A stretch of DNA of 64,000 bases from Oxytricha trifallax (taxonomy: Eukaryota > Ciliophora > Spirotrichea > Sporadotrichida > Oxytrichidae), in assembly GCA_000711775.1 (NCBI GenBank), contig ARYC01000315.1, forward strand, positions 62,001-126,000, read 5' to 3'. Within the stretch, counting starts at the first letter, position 1. Every line of letters starts with the position of its first letter. The notes under the pieces were generated by a model. The model searched no databases and was not told the DNA's origin. It saw nothing but the letters and a program-made list of their open reading frames with translations. Below are positions 13,846 to 24,958 of this stretch, piece by piece. The position numbers were made by a program, and so were the translations under genes.

Positions 13846-14314
13846 GGGGGGGGAAGTTTCCTGTACTTTTTTTAATTATGTAAAAATCAATAAATTTTAC
13901 ATAATTTATATAGTTTAACATTTTTATGACTCATTAATATTAAGAGGATATTTATAGATCAATGAAATAGTTCAAAAAAATGTAGTATATAAATATATAG
14001 GCATGAAAAATACATGATAAATTGAATCAAAATTTCAATAACAATTGGATACAAATAGAGAGGACAATATAATGATTATGATAAAGAAACCAACAAATAT
14101 CTGATGAAATTTGTCAGAGTCATTGGAATCTGTAGAGATATTTTTACTAATTGATTAAAAAATTAAGTATAAATATATCAATGAACTTAGTTCGGATGTT
14201 GGTTGATAGTTATTATAAAGATTAATTCAATTAAAAATATAATTTAAAAAGTGCAGGAAATCTCCCTAAAATTTTATATTATCATAAACCAGTGCAGGAA
14301 ACTTCCCCCCCCCC
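13846..14314. mobile_element. TIR element with poly-G/poly-C ends
   Basis: The left end is a run of eight G followed by 'aagtttcctgtac'. The right end is 'gtgcaggaaacttcc' extended by a run of C to 14314, an inverted repeat of about 20 nt. A 7-bp direct repeat 'aaatatt' flanks the element (13839-13845 and 14315-14321), which supports insertion. Near the right end 'gtgcaggaaa' occurs twice (about 14250 and 14290). The 470-bp interior is AT-rich and non-coding. It resembles other poly-G-ended elements in this window (23781-24411, 40241-40834) in general design only. Confidence 0.75.
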
Positions 14315-14321
14315 AAATATT

Positions 14322-17300
14322 TTTATTTAAATAAAATACTGATGTAGTAGAAGAAGATAATTAAAAAATACATAATGTCAGAAACCTAAATAATATTCAT
14401 TTTGAGAGTATGATTTTTAGAATCATATAATTGATTTTCTCCTCTTTGATAATTTGCCTAAATTTTAGAATGAGCATAAACTTATAATTTAGATGCTTAT
14501 GTTACTCATAAAAACTGAAGTTTTGATATTTTCTTAGATTAGCCATAATTTTAAGTTTCTCATTTAATTTAAGTGATGTGATTTTTTTACTATTAATTTA
14601 ATTTTATATTTTCGACATAAAAATTTTAATTTATTTCTTAATTGTGATCTTGATATATATATATATTTTTCAAATTTAAACTCTAAATTTAGGGATTTCA
14701 ATTTGAGAAGCTTTTTTTCATTTACAACTTAGGGAACTTCTTTTGCTTTAACAAGCCAATAATTACTAAAAAATTTAATTAATAATTATATAATATATTT
14801 AATCTCACATTAAATTTAATCTAATTAAAGGAAGATAGTTAATAAATATTTGTATTTTTTATTTGTATTTTATTATTTTTATAATATAAATAAAATGAAG
14901 AAGGAGCAAAATTGTCGACATTTTTTATTTATAATAAAATATAATAATAATAATAAATTAAATCTTCTAAGTCATTTTATAATAATTATTTTATAAATGT
15001 GTAAAAATTAAAATAGTAAAGGTAATTAAATTAACATTTATAATTATTTCTTTGGTAAATTGTAATTTAGTATTAATCTTTTAAATTATAAAAATGATAA
15101 TATATATAATTATATAATAACTTTGTCATTGTACAAGTTCTATATTTTTGAATTTTCTTTTTATATCTATAATTTTTCTTAGTATATTAAAAATTAAATT
15201 TACTTGATGCTGGGCAAAAAATTATAACTCTTATAAATTTAAATAATGTCAATTTATAAACTAATAAATTCAGATTTTTAATATAATTTATAATACCAAA
15301 CTTGGATTTTTCTATTGAGGAATTGAATATCGGTCATGATTTTTGAAATAAAAATATTATCATAATTTATTAATCAACGTAATATATTTTTATCTTAATA
15401 ACAAAATCTAAAATGGATAAAATAAAAACCTAAATACATTCTCTTGTGATAGACACTCTCTATTTTTTTGAAAATCTATAGTAAGTTAAAATACACTTAA
15501 CTCGAATTCTTTATAATAATTCAGTGAACTTCTTGAAATAACAAAACTTAATTTTGACTCAACTTTCAATTTAATTAATACCAAAATGAGAACTTTATAA
15601 GAAAACCTCTCCCAGCATTGCTGTATGCATTTATAACAATGAAAATGTTTCAGTTTAAATATAATTTTACGACAATTTAGTTCTACGCACAATTACAATT
15701 GACTTCAGAAACTAAAAATAAAAAATTTATTAAAAGGTTTTAAAATACTCAAAAAATAAGTTTAGCAGAGTTATAAATTTGTCATTGCCTCACTATATTT
15801 TGAATAATATACTATATATCAAATTAGTAAATGTGATTGATGACAGTTTAAATAATTTCTTACAAATATAAGTTTTTGATAATTTGTATTTTATCATTCA
15901 TTAAGTTCAAAACCTCACAAAAAATATTTGAGGCATTTAAACTTGGAACATCAAGTCTTAGAGATTGTGAATTACTTAAAAAAGTTTAAGAAGAAATATA
16001 AATTTAGAAGAAATATAGTTTGAAAGCCACTTGTGGCAGATATTCAAATTCCTGCCCAGTTTTTAATTAATTTTTTTAATCATTTTTTTTTAATCAAATT
16101 TTTAAATATCTACTTACCCTAATGCATGAATCTCAAAAAATCATTTTCTATTTTATACTTTCATAATGATTTATCACTTATCTTTTTTGCTTTTTTGGGT
16201 GCCTATTTTTTAATCCTTAGTTTATTTTTTTAGGGAAAAATATTTTCTAGAAAAAAAAAGAACATTGTCTGATTCCTCCCAAAATATACCTAAATCTTTC
16301 AAGAATAATTGGAAGTTAAACTAGAATTTTTCAATGTATATTGATGAATAATACATGATAATTATCTGATAAATTGTCAACGGACAATAATAAAAATAAC
16401 TGTTCCGCTAGAAAATGATCAAAATGTTTTTAATATATAGAGAAAAAATAAGAAATTAAATCAAAATTTATATTCAATAAAAAATGGAATATTAAAATAA
16501 CTTACCTTCAATGTAGAAGATCAGCCTTTAAGAATTGAAAATTTTAAAAAGTTCTTAAACGTAATGAATAGTATATCAATGAATTGTAATTTAAAGTTTC
16601 ACATTTACTATTAACCGATGAAAAAAGTGTTTCCTATAGAAAATTATTTATCATAAAATATTTTAGAGAGAATAAATCATTTGTAATAATTTTAAAACAA
16701 TAAAAAGTAAATAATTAAATTATTTGTCTTTTTCATGTGTTATTTTATATTTGATGCAGTTTTAATTAATTTTAAATCAAAGAAATAACAAAAATTAACA
16801 TTAAATAACTTATTTATAATATCACTAGCTTTTTTAGAATATTGGAATATCAATATATTTATCAATAAAATAAATTGTAAATTAATAAATAAAAGAATAA
16901 ATTGTACTTATAATTGAATTCGTTCTAGCAAAAGTAAAAAATAATTTTTTATGTTATAAATATTATATTTTTTTTAAAGAAAGTTAGGAAGTAACATAAA
17001 TAATCAATAAAATCATGATAAATTGTTTACATAATTTGAGTATAAACAACTATGATTTTGATACTACTATACAAAAAGACTAATAGGACTCCTTACATCC
17101 AATTTATAATTATGAATTTAACTCTTTATTTTTAATTCTAAATAATATAAAAACTTAATATAAAAATTGTAATCAATATCATTAAACTTAATAAAATATT
17201 TATAATTAATATTATTAAAAATAATATAATATTAATTTAATTTAATTTAATATAAAATAATTTATAGATTCTTTTTTATTTGAATTTAGTTTTTATTTTA

Positions 17301-17640
17301 TAAAAACAATTATATAGTTTTGTGAATTCAAAAATTTAGTCTTAAAAGAGTATTTATATTTTATGATACCAATGTCAGTATTATTTTGGATTTATACTTT
17401 GATTTCTTTCCCAACTTTCCCAAAAAATCTATCTAACTTTAATAATTTATAAATTAAAATGTATAATTTATATTTAGAGAATGATTTTATTTAATTCTAT
17501 AATGTTATGGGAATAATTAAGGGTTTTTTTAATATAATAATTAATTAATCAACTTAAAGGGAGTTTTTTAATTTAGACTGTTTAATTTAATGGTATCTTT
17601 TAACATATATATATTTCATTTTAATATGAAAAAATCATTA
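14322..17640. other. AT-rich non-coding DNA
   Basis: About 3.3 kb of AT-rich sequence. Frames around 15480-15800 are open on both strands in the TGA-only code but have weak composition, so I do not call a gene. No repeat copy recognised. Confidence 0.45.
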
Positions 17641-17660
17641 TTTCTTGATCAATCAATAAG

Positions 17661-17715
17661 TGTTTCGCCCGAGATCATCTTCCTACCCCTCCCCACCTCC
17701 AGGTCGACATTGATT
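17661..17715. other. GC-rich host segment interrupted by TBE-1 (left part)
   Basis: A sharply GC-richer stretch ending in ATT, the TBE-1 target duplication, continues on the other side of the transposon at 21793-21890. With one ATT copy and the transposon removed, the joined stretch of about 150 nt has open frames in the TGA-only code on both strands. The minus-strand frame of the right part looks the most protein-like. It is probably a macronuclear-destined segment with a transposon in or next to it. The gene is not recognised. Confidence 0.4.
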
Positions 17716-17854
17716 CAAAACCCCAAAACCCCTTAGTGAGGTTTATAAGTGCTTTGATTTGTAGGGTATAGTTGGGGTCTTATTGGGGTTAGTAGACAAA
17801 ATGCAGGTTTTATATGAATTTAATGAATATTTAATGATTATTATTGTGCTTAAC

Positions 17855-19302
17855 TCAAACAAATTTTATCTGCTTGTCTTTGTGATACCTCTTGAATCTC
17901 GCTGTCTTTAGTTGTTCTAGAATGTCATCTAATGATTATCTTGGATATGCTGGAGCTTTAACTATGACCATCTCAACTATCTTCTTAATTTTATCGCAGA
18001 TTTCTTCTTATTTTATATGTTTAGCTGCTAAACTTATTGATTATTTCTCGTGCTTTGTTCCAAAGTATGACATACTTTCCATATCGCTCTTTAATATGAT
18101 AGCAGCAACTGCCCAGACATCCGACTGAACTGAGCCATTAGTCCATTTCTCTCTAATAGGGAAGTATCCAGGAGTGCCAAGAACTTTTGCCAAAGTCACT
18201 ATCTCTTATCTTAAGGCTCTATTGAAATCGATAACTACGACTTCTAAAGGGCAGAGGTTAAGCATAATATTTTCAGGCTTCAAATCTCTATGAACATATC
18301 CAAGTTCATGCAACTCCTTGACACCCTTAATCATATCTGTAAGAATATCATTTAAGTCATCAGGGTATCTATTATGATATAGATAGTCTCTTAAAGTCAT
18401 TTCAAATTTCTTGAGCCTTAGTGCGATGAAACCATAGCTTAATATAACACCATTTAACTTAAGCAAGTTCTTGCAATCTCTTCTTTAAGCCTCTCTAAGA
18501 ATCATATATTCGTTAGCAAACTCATTTTAATACTGCTCATTTTTTATGAGATAGTTGAAAGGGTATACCTTGTATGCATACTCATCAACTACTATAAGCT
18601 TTGCCTTGTTCGGCACACTTATGTGCAAGTAATTTTAAATGCAGCTACTAAGTTCAATTGCATTTAATGCAGGAATACTCATTGCTTTCGCTTGGAAGCA
18701 TGCTAAAACAGTATGATCTGCAGGCTAGTTCATTGATTCAAAGCGACACTGTCTCTTGAGCTTCTCCTGTAGGTCTCTTTAAGACTCAAGAATTTTTGAT
18801 TTTCTTTTAGCAGGTACAAGTTATTAAGTCTCCTAATCTTAAATCAAGAATTCGCTAAGATGATGTTTTTGCATATGCTTCTTAACCTTTGCTGAGTGAG
18901 TGTAAGACTTCATGCATGTTGTGCATTGGTACCTTCCATCCACTTTGTCATGTTTAAAATAGATCTTGGCCTTGCCAGAGTGTACCTCTTTAATGTGCCT
19001 CTTCAAGCTAGACTCAGTTGAGAAGAAGTTTTAGCAGTCTTCACATTAAAATGTTTTAATTTTTTCTATTGGTTGCTGTTCCTTATCTTCTTCAACCAAT
19101 TCAACTTATGTTTAAACACCCATCTCAGCACTCTACTTCTTGTTTTAAACTTAAATTTTAAAGACCTCAGCTTCAAACTCTAGAGCTCTTAGCTCTACCT
19201 CCTTTTCAATATAAAATACTTCTGGTTTCTTGGAGGAGCCAAAGTGAGCATTGATTGAACTGATCCTAAAAGTGCCGCTCTACGATTTAAGTTGACCGCC
19301 AT
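17855..19302 (-). CDS. TBE 57 kDa protein: C2H2 zinc fingers plus kinase-like domain (one frameshift)
   Basis: The start at 19302 is chosen because the first residues (Met-Ala-Val-Asn-Leu-Asn-Arg-Arg-Ala-Ala-Leu-Leu-Gly-Ser) match the TBE-2 homologue. The frame shifts once near 19215-19245, then runs uninterrupted to TGA at 17855-17857, about 480 codons in all. After an acidic stretch come two C2H2 fingers: CEDC...H-x4-H near 19050 and CTTC...H-x4-H near 18900. The kinase-like part has a candidate beta-3 lysine (AYKVY), the catalytic loop HRDLKPEN (H at nt 18292), DFN in place of DFG, and GTPGYFP in the activation segment. It is conserved within TBEs and its role is unknown; DNA binding plus phosphorylation is an inference. 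Whether the shift is a true break, an intron artefact or a sequencing error cannot be told. Confidence 0.85.
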
Positions 19303-19835
19303 GTTTAAATTCAAATTTAAATTTCTATTATAAAGCTCTTAAAACCTCTATAGCTATATCTGGACTATACAGAAGTTGCAACAGCATTAATCATGGTTTG
19401 ATCTAAGCTCTAAGACTTCATATTTATACTCAGTTTATAAGTATAATTTTCGTAATTTTACTCTTAATAATTTGGATTCTGGTACCAATTAAGTTTTAAA
19501 CCAGATTGGAACTTTTCCATTAAAACCTCACTGGATTAAAACTAGGTACTAATTAGGTTTTGGTACTATTAAATTGGTACCAATCAAATTAAAACGAATT
19601 TAGTACCGGTACTAATCAAATTTAAACAAATTTAGTACTAATTTAATGGAACTAAATTGATAAAAATGGAGCTCCATCTCTGAAGTTTGTTACAGCTTCT
19701 GCGAACTTCCTCCACGTATCTTTACAGGGTTGACCTCCTATAAGATGCCCATATTTAATAGTAAGTTTTTAAACAATAGGATCCAGAAGTCTATAAATTA
19801 TAATTTGAAATTCATTAATAGGAAGAGGAACAAAG
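19303..19835. other. TBE-1 divergent intergenic region
   Basis: This lies between the two divergent start codons of the 57 kDa (minus) and 22 kDa (plus) genes. It contains several short repeated 'tttagtac' or 'ggtaccaat' type units around 19480-19640, giving a run of imperfect direct and inverted repeats. It probably holds the promoters of both genes, but I cannot identify the elements. Confidence 0.4.
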
Positions 19836-20624
19836 ATGGAATCACTCAATGATCAAATGAAAAGAGTCGAGGCTCAAGAAATGATCTCAAGATTCAGAAG
19901 TAAGGAAGATCTCTATCGATATTTAACTTTACATGGTAAGATAACTTGACGACTATTGACATCTTAAACAGTTGGATTATTCCTTCCGACGATGGAAGGT
20001 ACCAAAATCTCATTTCTAAGAGCGATACTCTGTGATGAGAAGAAAGCCTTCAAAAACACTGAAATTAAGTTGATAGAAATACCAAACTACCCTGAGATTT
20101 CAGTCACTAATCTTTATGAGGATGCCATGTAAGATGAGGAAGTGGTAGTTACCTTCCTACCAAGAAACAACTCTCTAATAAACTACCAGAGAGGAACTTT
20201 TTCTTTGGTGGTCTTGGTACAATAAAAGAGGAGTATCTCAGAGAAATAATTGAAGAAGCACATAAGAAACGATATTCTATCTCTCCTGAAGACTAGAAAA
20301 AGCAAGGCATTCTAATAAGCTCAGCTTGGCTAGAGGAACTTAAGAAGCATCCTTATCTTTCAAGTAAGCTTTGACATATAACTTTGCAGGAAAATCTGGC
20401 ACTGGTATATATCTTATGAAAGAGCATGCAAAGGTTCACAGAGAAAGAAAGTCGTAGACAATTTATGAGGTGAGCAAGAGGCTTTATAAAGAGGTCTAAA
20501 AACCAGATGAAATGAACATAGATGCAGGAGCTGGCACTAAGAGAAGAAATAAGGGCCCAAGCAAGCCATAAGAAGAGGAAAGAAAGAGAAGCCAAACCCC
20601 TTTATGGGTTAGTTTAATATGTGA
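19836..20624 (+). CDS. TBE '22 kDa' protein gene, two small introns, frameshifted
   Basis: ATG at 19836 begins a protein (Met-Glu-Ser-Leu-Asn-Asp...) that aligns along its length with copies in TBE-2 and TBE-3. Two intervals look like introns: 19936-19971 (36 nt, contains in-frame TGA) and 20364-20389 (26 nt, contains TGA). Both begin GTAAG, end CAG, and have same-sized counterparts in TBE-2. A one-base deletion near 20150 and another near 20570 shift the frame relative to TBE-2. The ancestral stop appears to be TGA at 20622-20624. The C-terminal part is rich in Lys, Glu and Arg and includes the very conserved Met-Asn-Ile-Asp-Ala-Gly-Ala-Gly-Thr-Lys-Arg-Arg. No known domain recognised. It is convergent with the transposase gene. 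Confidence 0.8.
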
Positions 20625-20629
20625 ACTTA

Positions 20630-21691
20630 TTCTTCATTTAAATCTAAAACTTACTTATAAACATTCATTCGTCCCTCTCTCACACAGACTGTTATCTTAT
20701 CTACGCTCACTCTCTTACAGCTGCTTTGAATTAAGTCTACTGTATCGATGGGCAAGTCATGCATAAGATGATACAGCAGCAGCTTCTTGTAGTAAGTCTT
20801 GATTTAACTCCAGTAGAATTCAATTCCATTAAATTAAGGGCTATAAGGAACGTTGTATACAGGAGTTATGTTTAGCTCTTCATAAGCTTTCTTAGACTCC
20901 TTAGTCTTATGAACTGAGAGGTTATCAACAAACAGGATGATCTCTTGGTTACTATACTTCTCTCTGAGCTTATGTAGGAACTCTATATACTACTCTCGCT
21001 TAATAGAGCGAGGGTGAATAACATAACCCTCTAGGCCTGAATCTTCACCTATACCAGCTAAAATTGCATGGGTGACTACCTTCACTTTTTAATCATAGAC
21101 TTCTATATTATCATACTTCTTATACCAAGACTTATTAATAAAAGTGTTGAAGGTAAACACAGCTTCATCAGCATGTATGAACTTGATTTTATTAGTAATA
21201 GCTCTCTGCATTTAATCATATATATAGTTTAAATTATTACTATAAAATGGCACTGTAAAATCAATCACTCTCTCACTCTCTTGACAGTCTTGAAAGTAAT
21301 ACCATTTCTTCTATAAATGTTGGCTATAGTTTAAGGAGAGATACGCGTCAGGAAACTTGCGATGAAACATCACAGCTCGCTAGTCTAGCGGAAAGTGTGC
21401 CCAATACTATAAAGTCTTCGAGTCGCAGAGGAAGTCAATATGGTGCTGTGAGAACTTTTATTTTCTTGCAGGATGCTTTCAAGTGCCTGAATTATAATGC
21501 TAAACAGCCAACAAGCAATGATACCTAACTGTTGAGACACTCTTACGCAGGAGCTTTGCTATAGCAGCATAATTCATAAATGGTTTGACTTAGTCTCTAT
21601 TAATACTTGTACCATACCTAAGCTTAAGCAGTAAAACTAAATATTACTCATCATAAATAGACCCTAAATTTCGCTAATTTCTATTTCTCAT
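20630..21691 (-). pseudogene. TBE-1 transposase (DDE, IS630/Tc1-mariner class), broken
   Basis: Start ATG at 21691 is followed by a helix-turn-helix-like N-terminus. The catalytic landmarks are all present: HADEAVF (first D), LFVDNLSVHK (second D) and NVPYSPQFNGIEFYW (E). Compared with the intact TBE-2 copy there is an in-frame TGA in the linker about 80 codons in, a pair of frameshifts around the region equivalent to residues 135-160, and loss of the stop by a one-base change at the 3' end. As written it cannot yield a full-length enzyme. The protein is about 75% similar to the TBE-2 transposase by eye. Confidence 0.9.
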
Positions 21692-21792
21692 TTTGCAAAT
21701 TAACCTAATTTCTCTACTAACCCCAATAGACCACAACTATACCCTACAAATCAAAGCACTTATAAACCTCACTAAGGGGTTTTGGGGTTTTG

Positions 21793-21890
21793 ATTCCCCC
21801 ACTCCAATAAATTCCCTATTTAATCTCAAATCCTGTCTTTACAGTGTCCAAATCGATTTCCTTCTTGAAATCTCGAAATAATAAACCCTA
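21793..21890. other. GC-rich host segment interrupted by TBE-1 (right part)
   Basis: Continuation of the stretch that ends at 17715, beginning with the second ATT of the TBE-1 duplication. On the minus strand the frame Arg-Asp-Phe-Lys-Lys-Glu-Ile-Asp-Leu-Asp followed by Thr-Val-Lys-Thr-Gly-Phe-Glu-Ile-Lys looks coding, with one TAG as glutamine. The plus strand is also open. Likely an MDS; not recognised. Confidence 0.4.
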
Positions 21891-22329
21891 TTTTGTTTAT
21901 AAATTTCATAATATTGTAGGAATACATTTGATTTGGGAAATTAAAATAGAAATATATTGATAAATATATAAATTCGTGGCAGTTAAATCTAGACAAAATG
22001 GTACTTATTTGAAAGAGAATTTAAAATCAACTGGACTTTTCTATTGGCGGTACCCCTCTATCGCATTCCTGAAGCGAGAAAACTCGAATTTAATTTTTGG
22101 TGATTTGTTTAATTGTTTTTAATGTCAAAATTAAATTCGAGTTATCTAGCTTCAGGAATCAAAACCCCAAAACCCTTTCAGTAGTTTGATTGAGTTTTTG
22201 ATTGATAAAAGTAGACTATTAGTGCATACTTTATTAGGGTTTAATAGGGTTTATGTAGGGGTTTAATGTTTAAATATTAGTAATTTAAGTGAGTATAACA
22301 AGCGAGTTTTTAAAATATCTCACACAAAC

Positions 22330-23755
22330 ATAAGCTTAGAATCATGTGGAAGTTCTCTGAATTTTATCTTTCTAAGATGATGTTAAATTGTTTCTATTGT
22401 TTGTTAATTCTCTTAGCTTGGATTGATAATAGTGAAGTATGCAAGTTCTCTGAGACCTCCATTTATTTTATTTTATCGAGATATTGTTTGATTCTCTGCT
22501 TAGAATCTCTCACCCTGCAGCTAAATAATCGTTTCTTGGCATGTCGCTCTCTATTATTATTACTGTGAGAGCCCAGATATCCCATTAAGTGTCTCCATCT
22601 CTCCAATCCTCTCTCTCTGGAAAATATCCAGGAGTGCCGTATACATTTCCTTATGCAGAGGCTTGCACTCTTTGAGCTCTGTTGAAATCAATAATATAAA
22701 CTCTAAGAGCTGAAAGTTCATCATGATGTTCTCTGGCTTTAAGTCTCTATGAACATAACCTAGCTTGTGAAGCTCTTCAATCCCCTCAACTATCTGCTAT
22801 ACTATCTAGCTAATTTATCTCTGACATCTATTGTCAGATAAGAATTCTCTGTAAGTCATTTCAAGTAAAGAGCCTGAAGGCTACATGATCTTTACCAAGT
22901 AAAATAGCATCAAGCTAGATGATATGCCTACACTCATTGAACTTTGCCTTTTAAAGAGCATAATACTCATTAGCAAATTCCATTTAAACTTGTCATCAGC
23001 AAGGAAGTAATTGAATGGATATATCTTCTAAGCATATTAGTCATCAGTAATGACTCTCTTCTCTATTTTATCTTCAAGAGTGAGGTAGCTTTCTAGGCAA
23101 AAATCTAAGTCAATAATTTTTAATATAGGAATCTTCATTGCCTCTATTTTAACCATGATTTTATTGATCTCAGAGACTCGAAAGTTCTTGACTGCTTTCT
23201 TCATTTTAACTTACTTCTAGACTTCAACTCTAAGAGACTCCACTGGGTTTCTTGATCTCCTCTTTTAGAGGATCTATTACCAGTAGGTTCATGAATAAAG
23301 AAAAAACTTTAATTGTGCTTTTTCTTTAAGCGCACTTTGAGGTCTCTAGTATGAGAATGGCTTCTCACAAAACTCACACACATACTTCCCATCTTTCTTT
23401 AAATACTTGAGATATAACCTTGGCATATCGTCATGTATATCTCTCAAGTGTCTCTTATAAGTTGACTTGTAAGGGAAAACTTTATTGCATTCTTTGCATT
23501 AATAGTCAACTTTGCGGGTATTTATTAATGCTCTATGGCGGGTTGTTTAACCTCCTCCTCAAATTACACAGCTTCTATGATAACCTCCAACTTAACTTAT
23601 ATTTAAATATCAAAGCTAGAATGGTCAAAGTTGTCATAAGTAAGCTCCCACTGAGTACAAGCGTCTCTGGTCTCTACCTTTCTTGGTTGCTGGAATGATA
23701 ACTTTTATTGACTTGATCCAAGTAATGCCGCTCTTCTTAAAAGGTTAGCGCTCAT
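22330..23755 (-). pseudogene. TBE-2 57 kDa zinc-finger/kinase gene, decayed
   Basis: Start ATG at 23755 gives Met-Ser-Ala-Asn-Leu-Leu-Arg-Arg-Ala-Ala-Leu-Leu-Gly-Ser, matching TBE-1. Finger 1 is present (CKECNKVF...RHLRDIH). Finger 2 keeps CEFC, but its histidines are in a shifted frame. The kinase catalytic loop HRDLKPENIM is intact near 22710-22760, while the DFN motif is lost and the activation-segment GYFP lies in another frame. At least three frameshifts and an in-frame TGA near 22520 show it is not functional as one protein. The gene lies 25 bp from the nested palindrome. Confidence 0.85.
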
Positions 23756-23780
23756 TTTAGTTTGCTGATAAATATTATTA

Positions 23781-24411
23781 GGGGGGGCAACACCTGAACC
23801 AGTAACTTTTTTTCATATTTATACCCTTCTTAAAATCCTCTAAATAAGTGACTAAGGTCAATTAAGGGCCAATAAATCTTAATTAATTATTAAAATTTAC
23901 CCTAGACTACTCCCTCGGGTCGAAAAGATCAAGTTTATATATAAATTTATCATGTAAATATTCAGTTTTTTTAAAGATTTTTTTCAAAATATTTTTTTAA
24001 TTTTTTCTTGATTTTTTATTAATATAAGTAGTATACAATTCAATTCTATCCTTTTGAGGTATGCATAAAAAGATAAGGTGGATGGTATATTTTATTATGG
24101 ATATGGTATACCACCTTATCTTTTTATGCATACCTCAAAAGGATAGAATTGAATTGTATACTACTTATATTAATCAAAAATCAAGAAAAAATTAAAAGAA
24201 TATTTTGAAAAAAATCTTAAAAAAACTGAATATTTAAATGATAAATTTAAATATAAACTTGATCTTTTCGACCCGAAGGAGTAGTCTAGGGTAAATTTTA
24301 ATAATTAATTAAGATTTATTGGTCCTTAATTGACCTTAGTCACTTATTCAGAGGATTTAAAGAAGGGTATAAATATGAAAAAAAGTTACTGGTTCAGGTG
24401 TTGCCCCCCCC
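23781..24411. mobile_element. Palindromic poly-G-ended foldback inserted in TBE-2
   Basis: Two arms of 301 nt (23781-24081 and 24111-24411) are near-perfect reverse complements around a 29-nt loop. The ends are seven to eight G followed by 'caacacctgaaccagtaac' and the complement. It lies in the TBE-2 spacer between the divergent 57 kDa and 22 kDa starts, so it separates two promoters. No coding capacity. Target duplication is not obvious in the ATT-rich flanks. Confidence 0.9.
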
Positions 24412-24958
24412 TTTTATTATAATAATGATATAATATACCTTGATAAACTATAGAAGTCGAATATAAGACACTCTGGTAGATTCTTTGCTGTGGGGTAAGA
24501 AAATTAACTAACCATAAAAGACTCTAAGTTGACATATTTTATGAGAATTTTAAACATTTTAGTAAATTAAAATACTCCTAATGAAGTTTTGTTTCTCTAG
24601 GAGGTCCTCCAAATCAAGTTTGAACTTAATTTGGAGGTAAAGTTATTAAACATTTTTTAATTTAATATGCTCCTAATTAAGTTTTAACCTTAAAATTTAA
24701 CTCCTAATAAAGTTTGAACTTAATTTGGAGGACCTCCTAAAATAATTAAACATTATTAGGAGCAATTTAATGGAGATAGTTTGATAAAAATGGAAATCAA
24801 TCTGTGAAACTTGGACCAAGTTTTCAATGCTTCTCCGCATATCTTTTCAAGGTTGACCTCTAGTAGGTCCTCCCTATTGAGTAGTAAGATTTTAATAAAC
24901 TTAGAATGGATATCCATAATTTTAAATTTCATTAACATTTCTAGAAAGAGGAAGCAAG

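Larger units (their letters stand above)
17716..21792. mobile_element. TBE-1, complete telomere-bearing transposon (4077 bp)
   Basis: Both ends begin 'caaaaccccaaaacccc' and continue as terminal inverted repeats of about 80 nt (17716-17800 and 21708-21792), nearly identical apart from small indels. It is flanked by ATT (17713-17715 and 21793-21795), matching the ANT target duplication known for TBE transposons of Oxytricha. Contents from left to right are a zinc-finger/kinase gene on minus (17855-19302), the 22 kDa gene on plus (19836-20624) and a DDE transposase on minus (20630-21691). All use TAA/TAG as glutamine. The length of about 4.1 kb is typical of the family. Its TIR sequence after the telomeric block differs from TBE-2, so the two belong to different subfamilies. 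Confidence 0.95.

Noticed and set aside
15486..15692. 68-codon minus-strand ORF, with open frames on the plus strand too
   Set aside because: Both strands are open in the TGA-only code. Composition does not favour either clearly enough to call a gene.
17716..17732. C4A4 repeats as a real chromosome end or internal telomere
   Set aside because: They occur as 17-bp inverted ends of TBE elements with ANT duplications. No long telomeric array is present.
20353..20595. Minus-strand ORF within TBE-1
   Set aside because: Shadow of the plus-strand 22 kDa gene. The conserved protein between TBE copies is on the plus strand.
23420..23698. 92-codon plus-strand ORF in TBE-2
   Set aside because: Antisense to the zinc-finger part of the 57 kDa gene.
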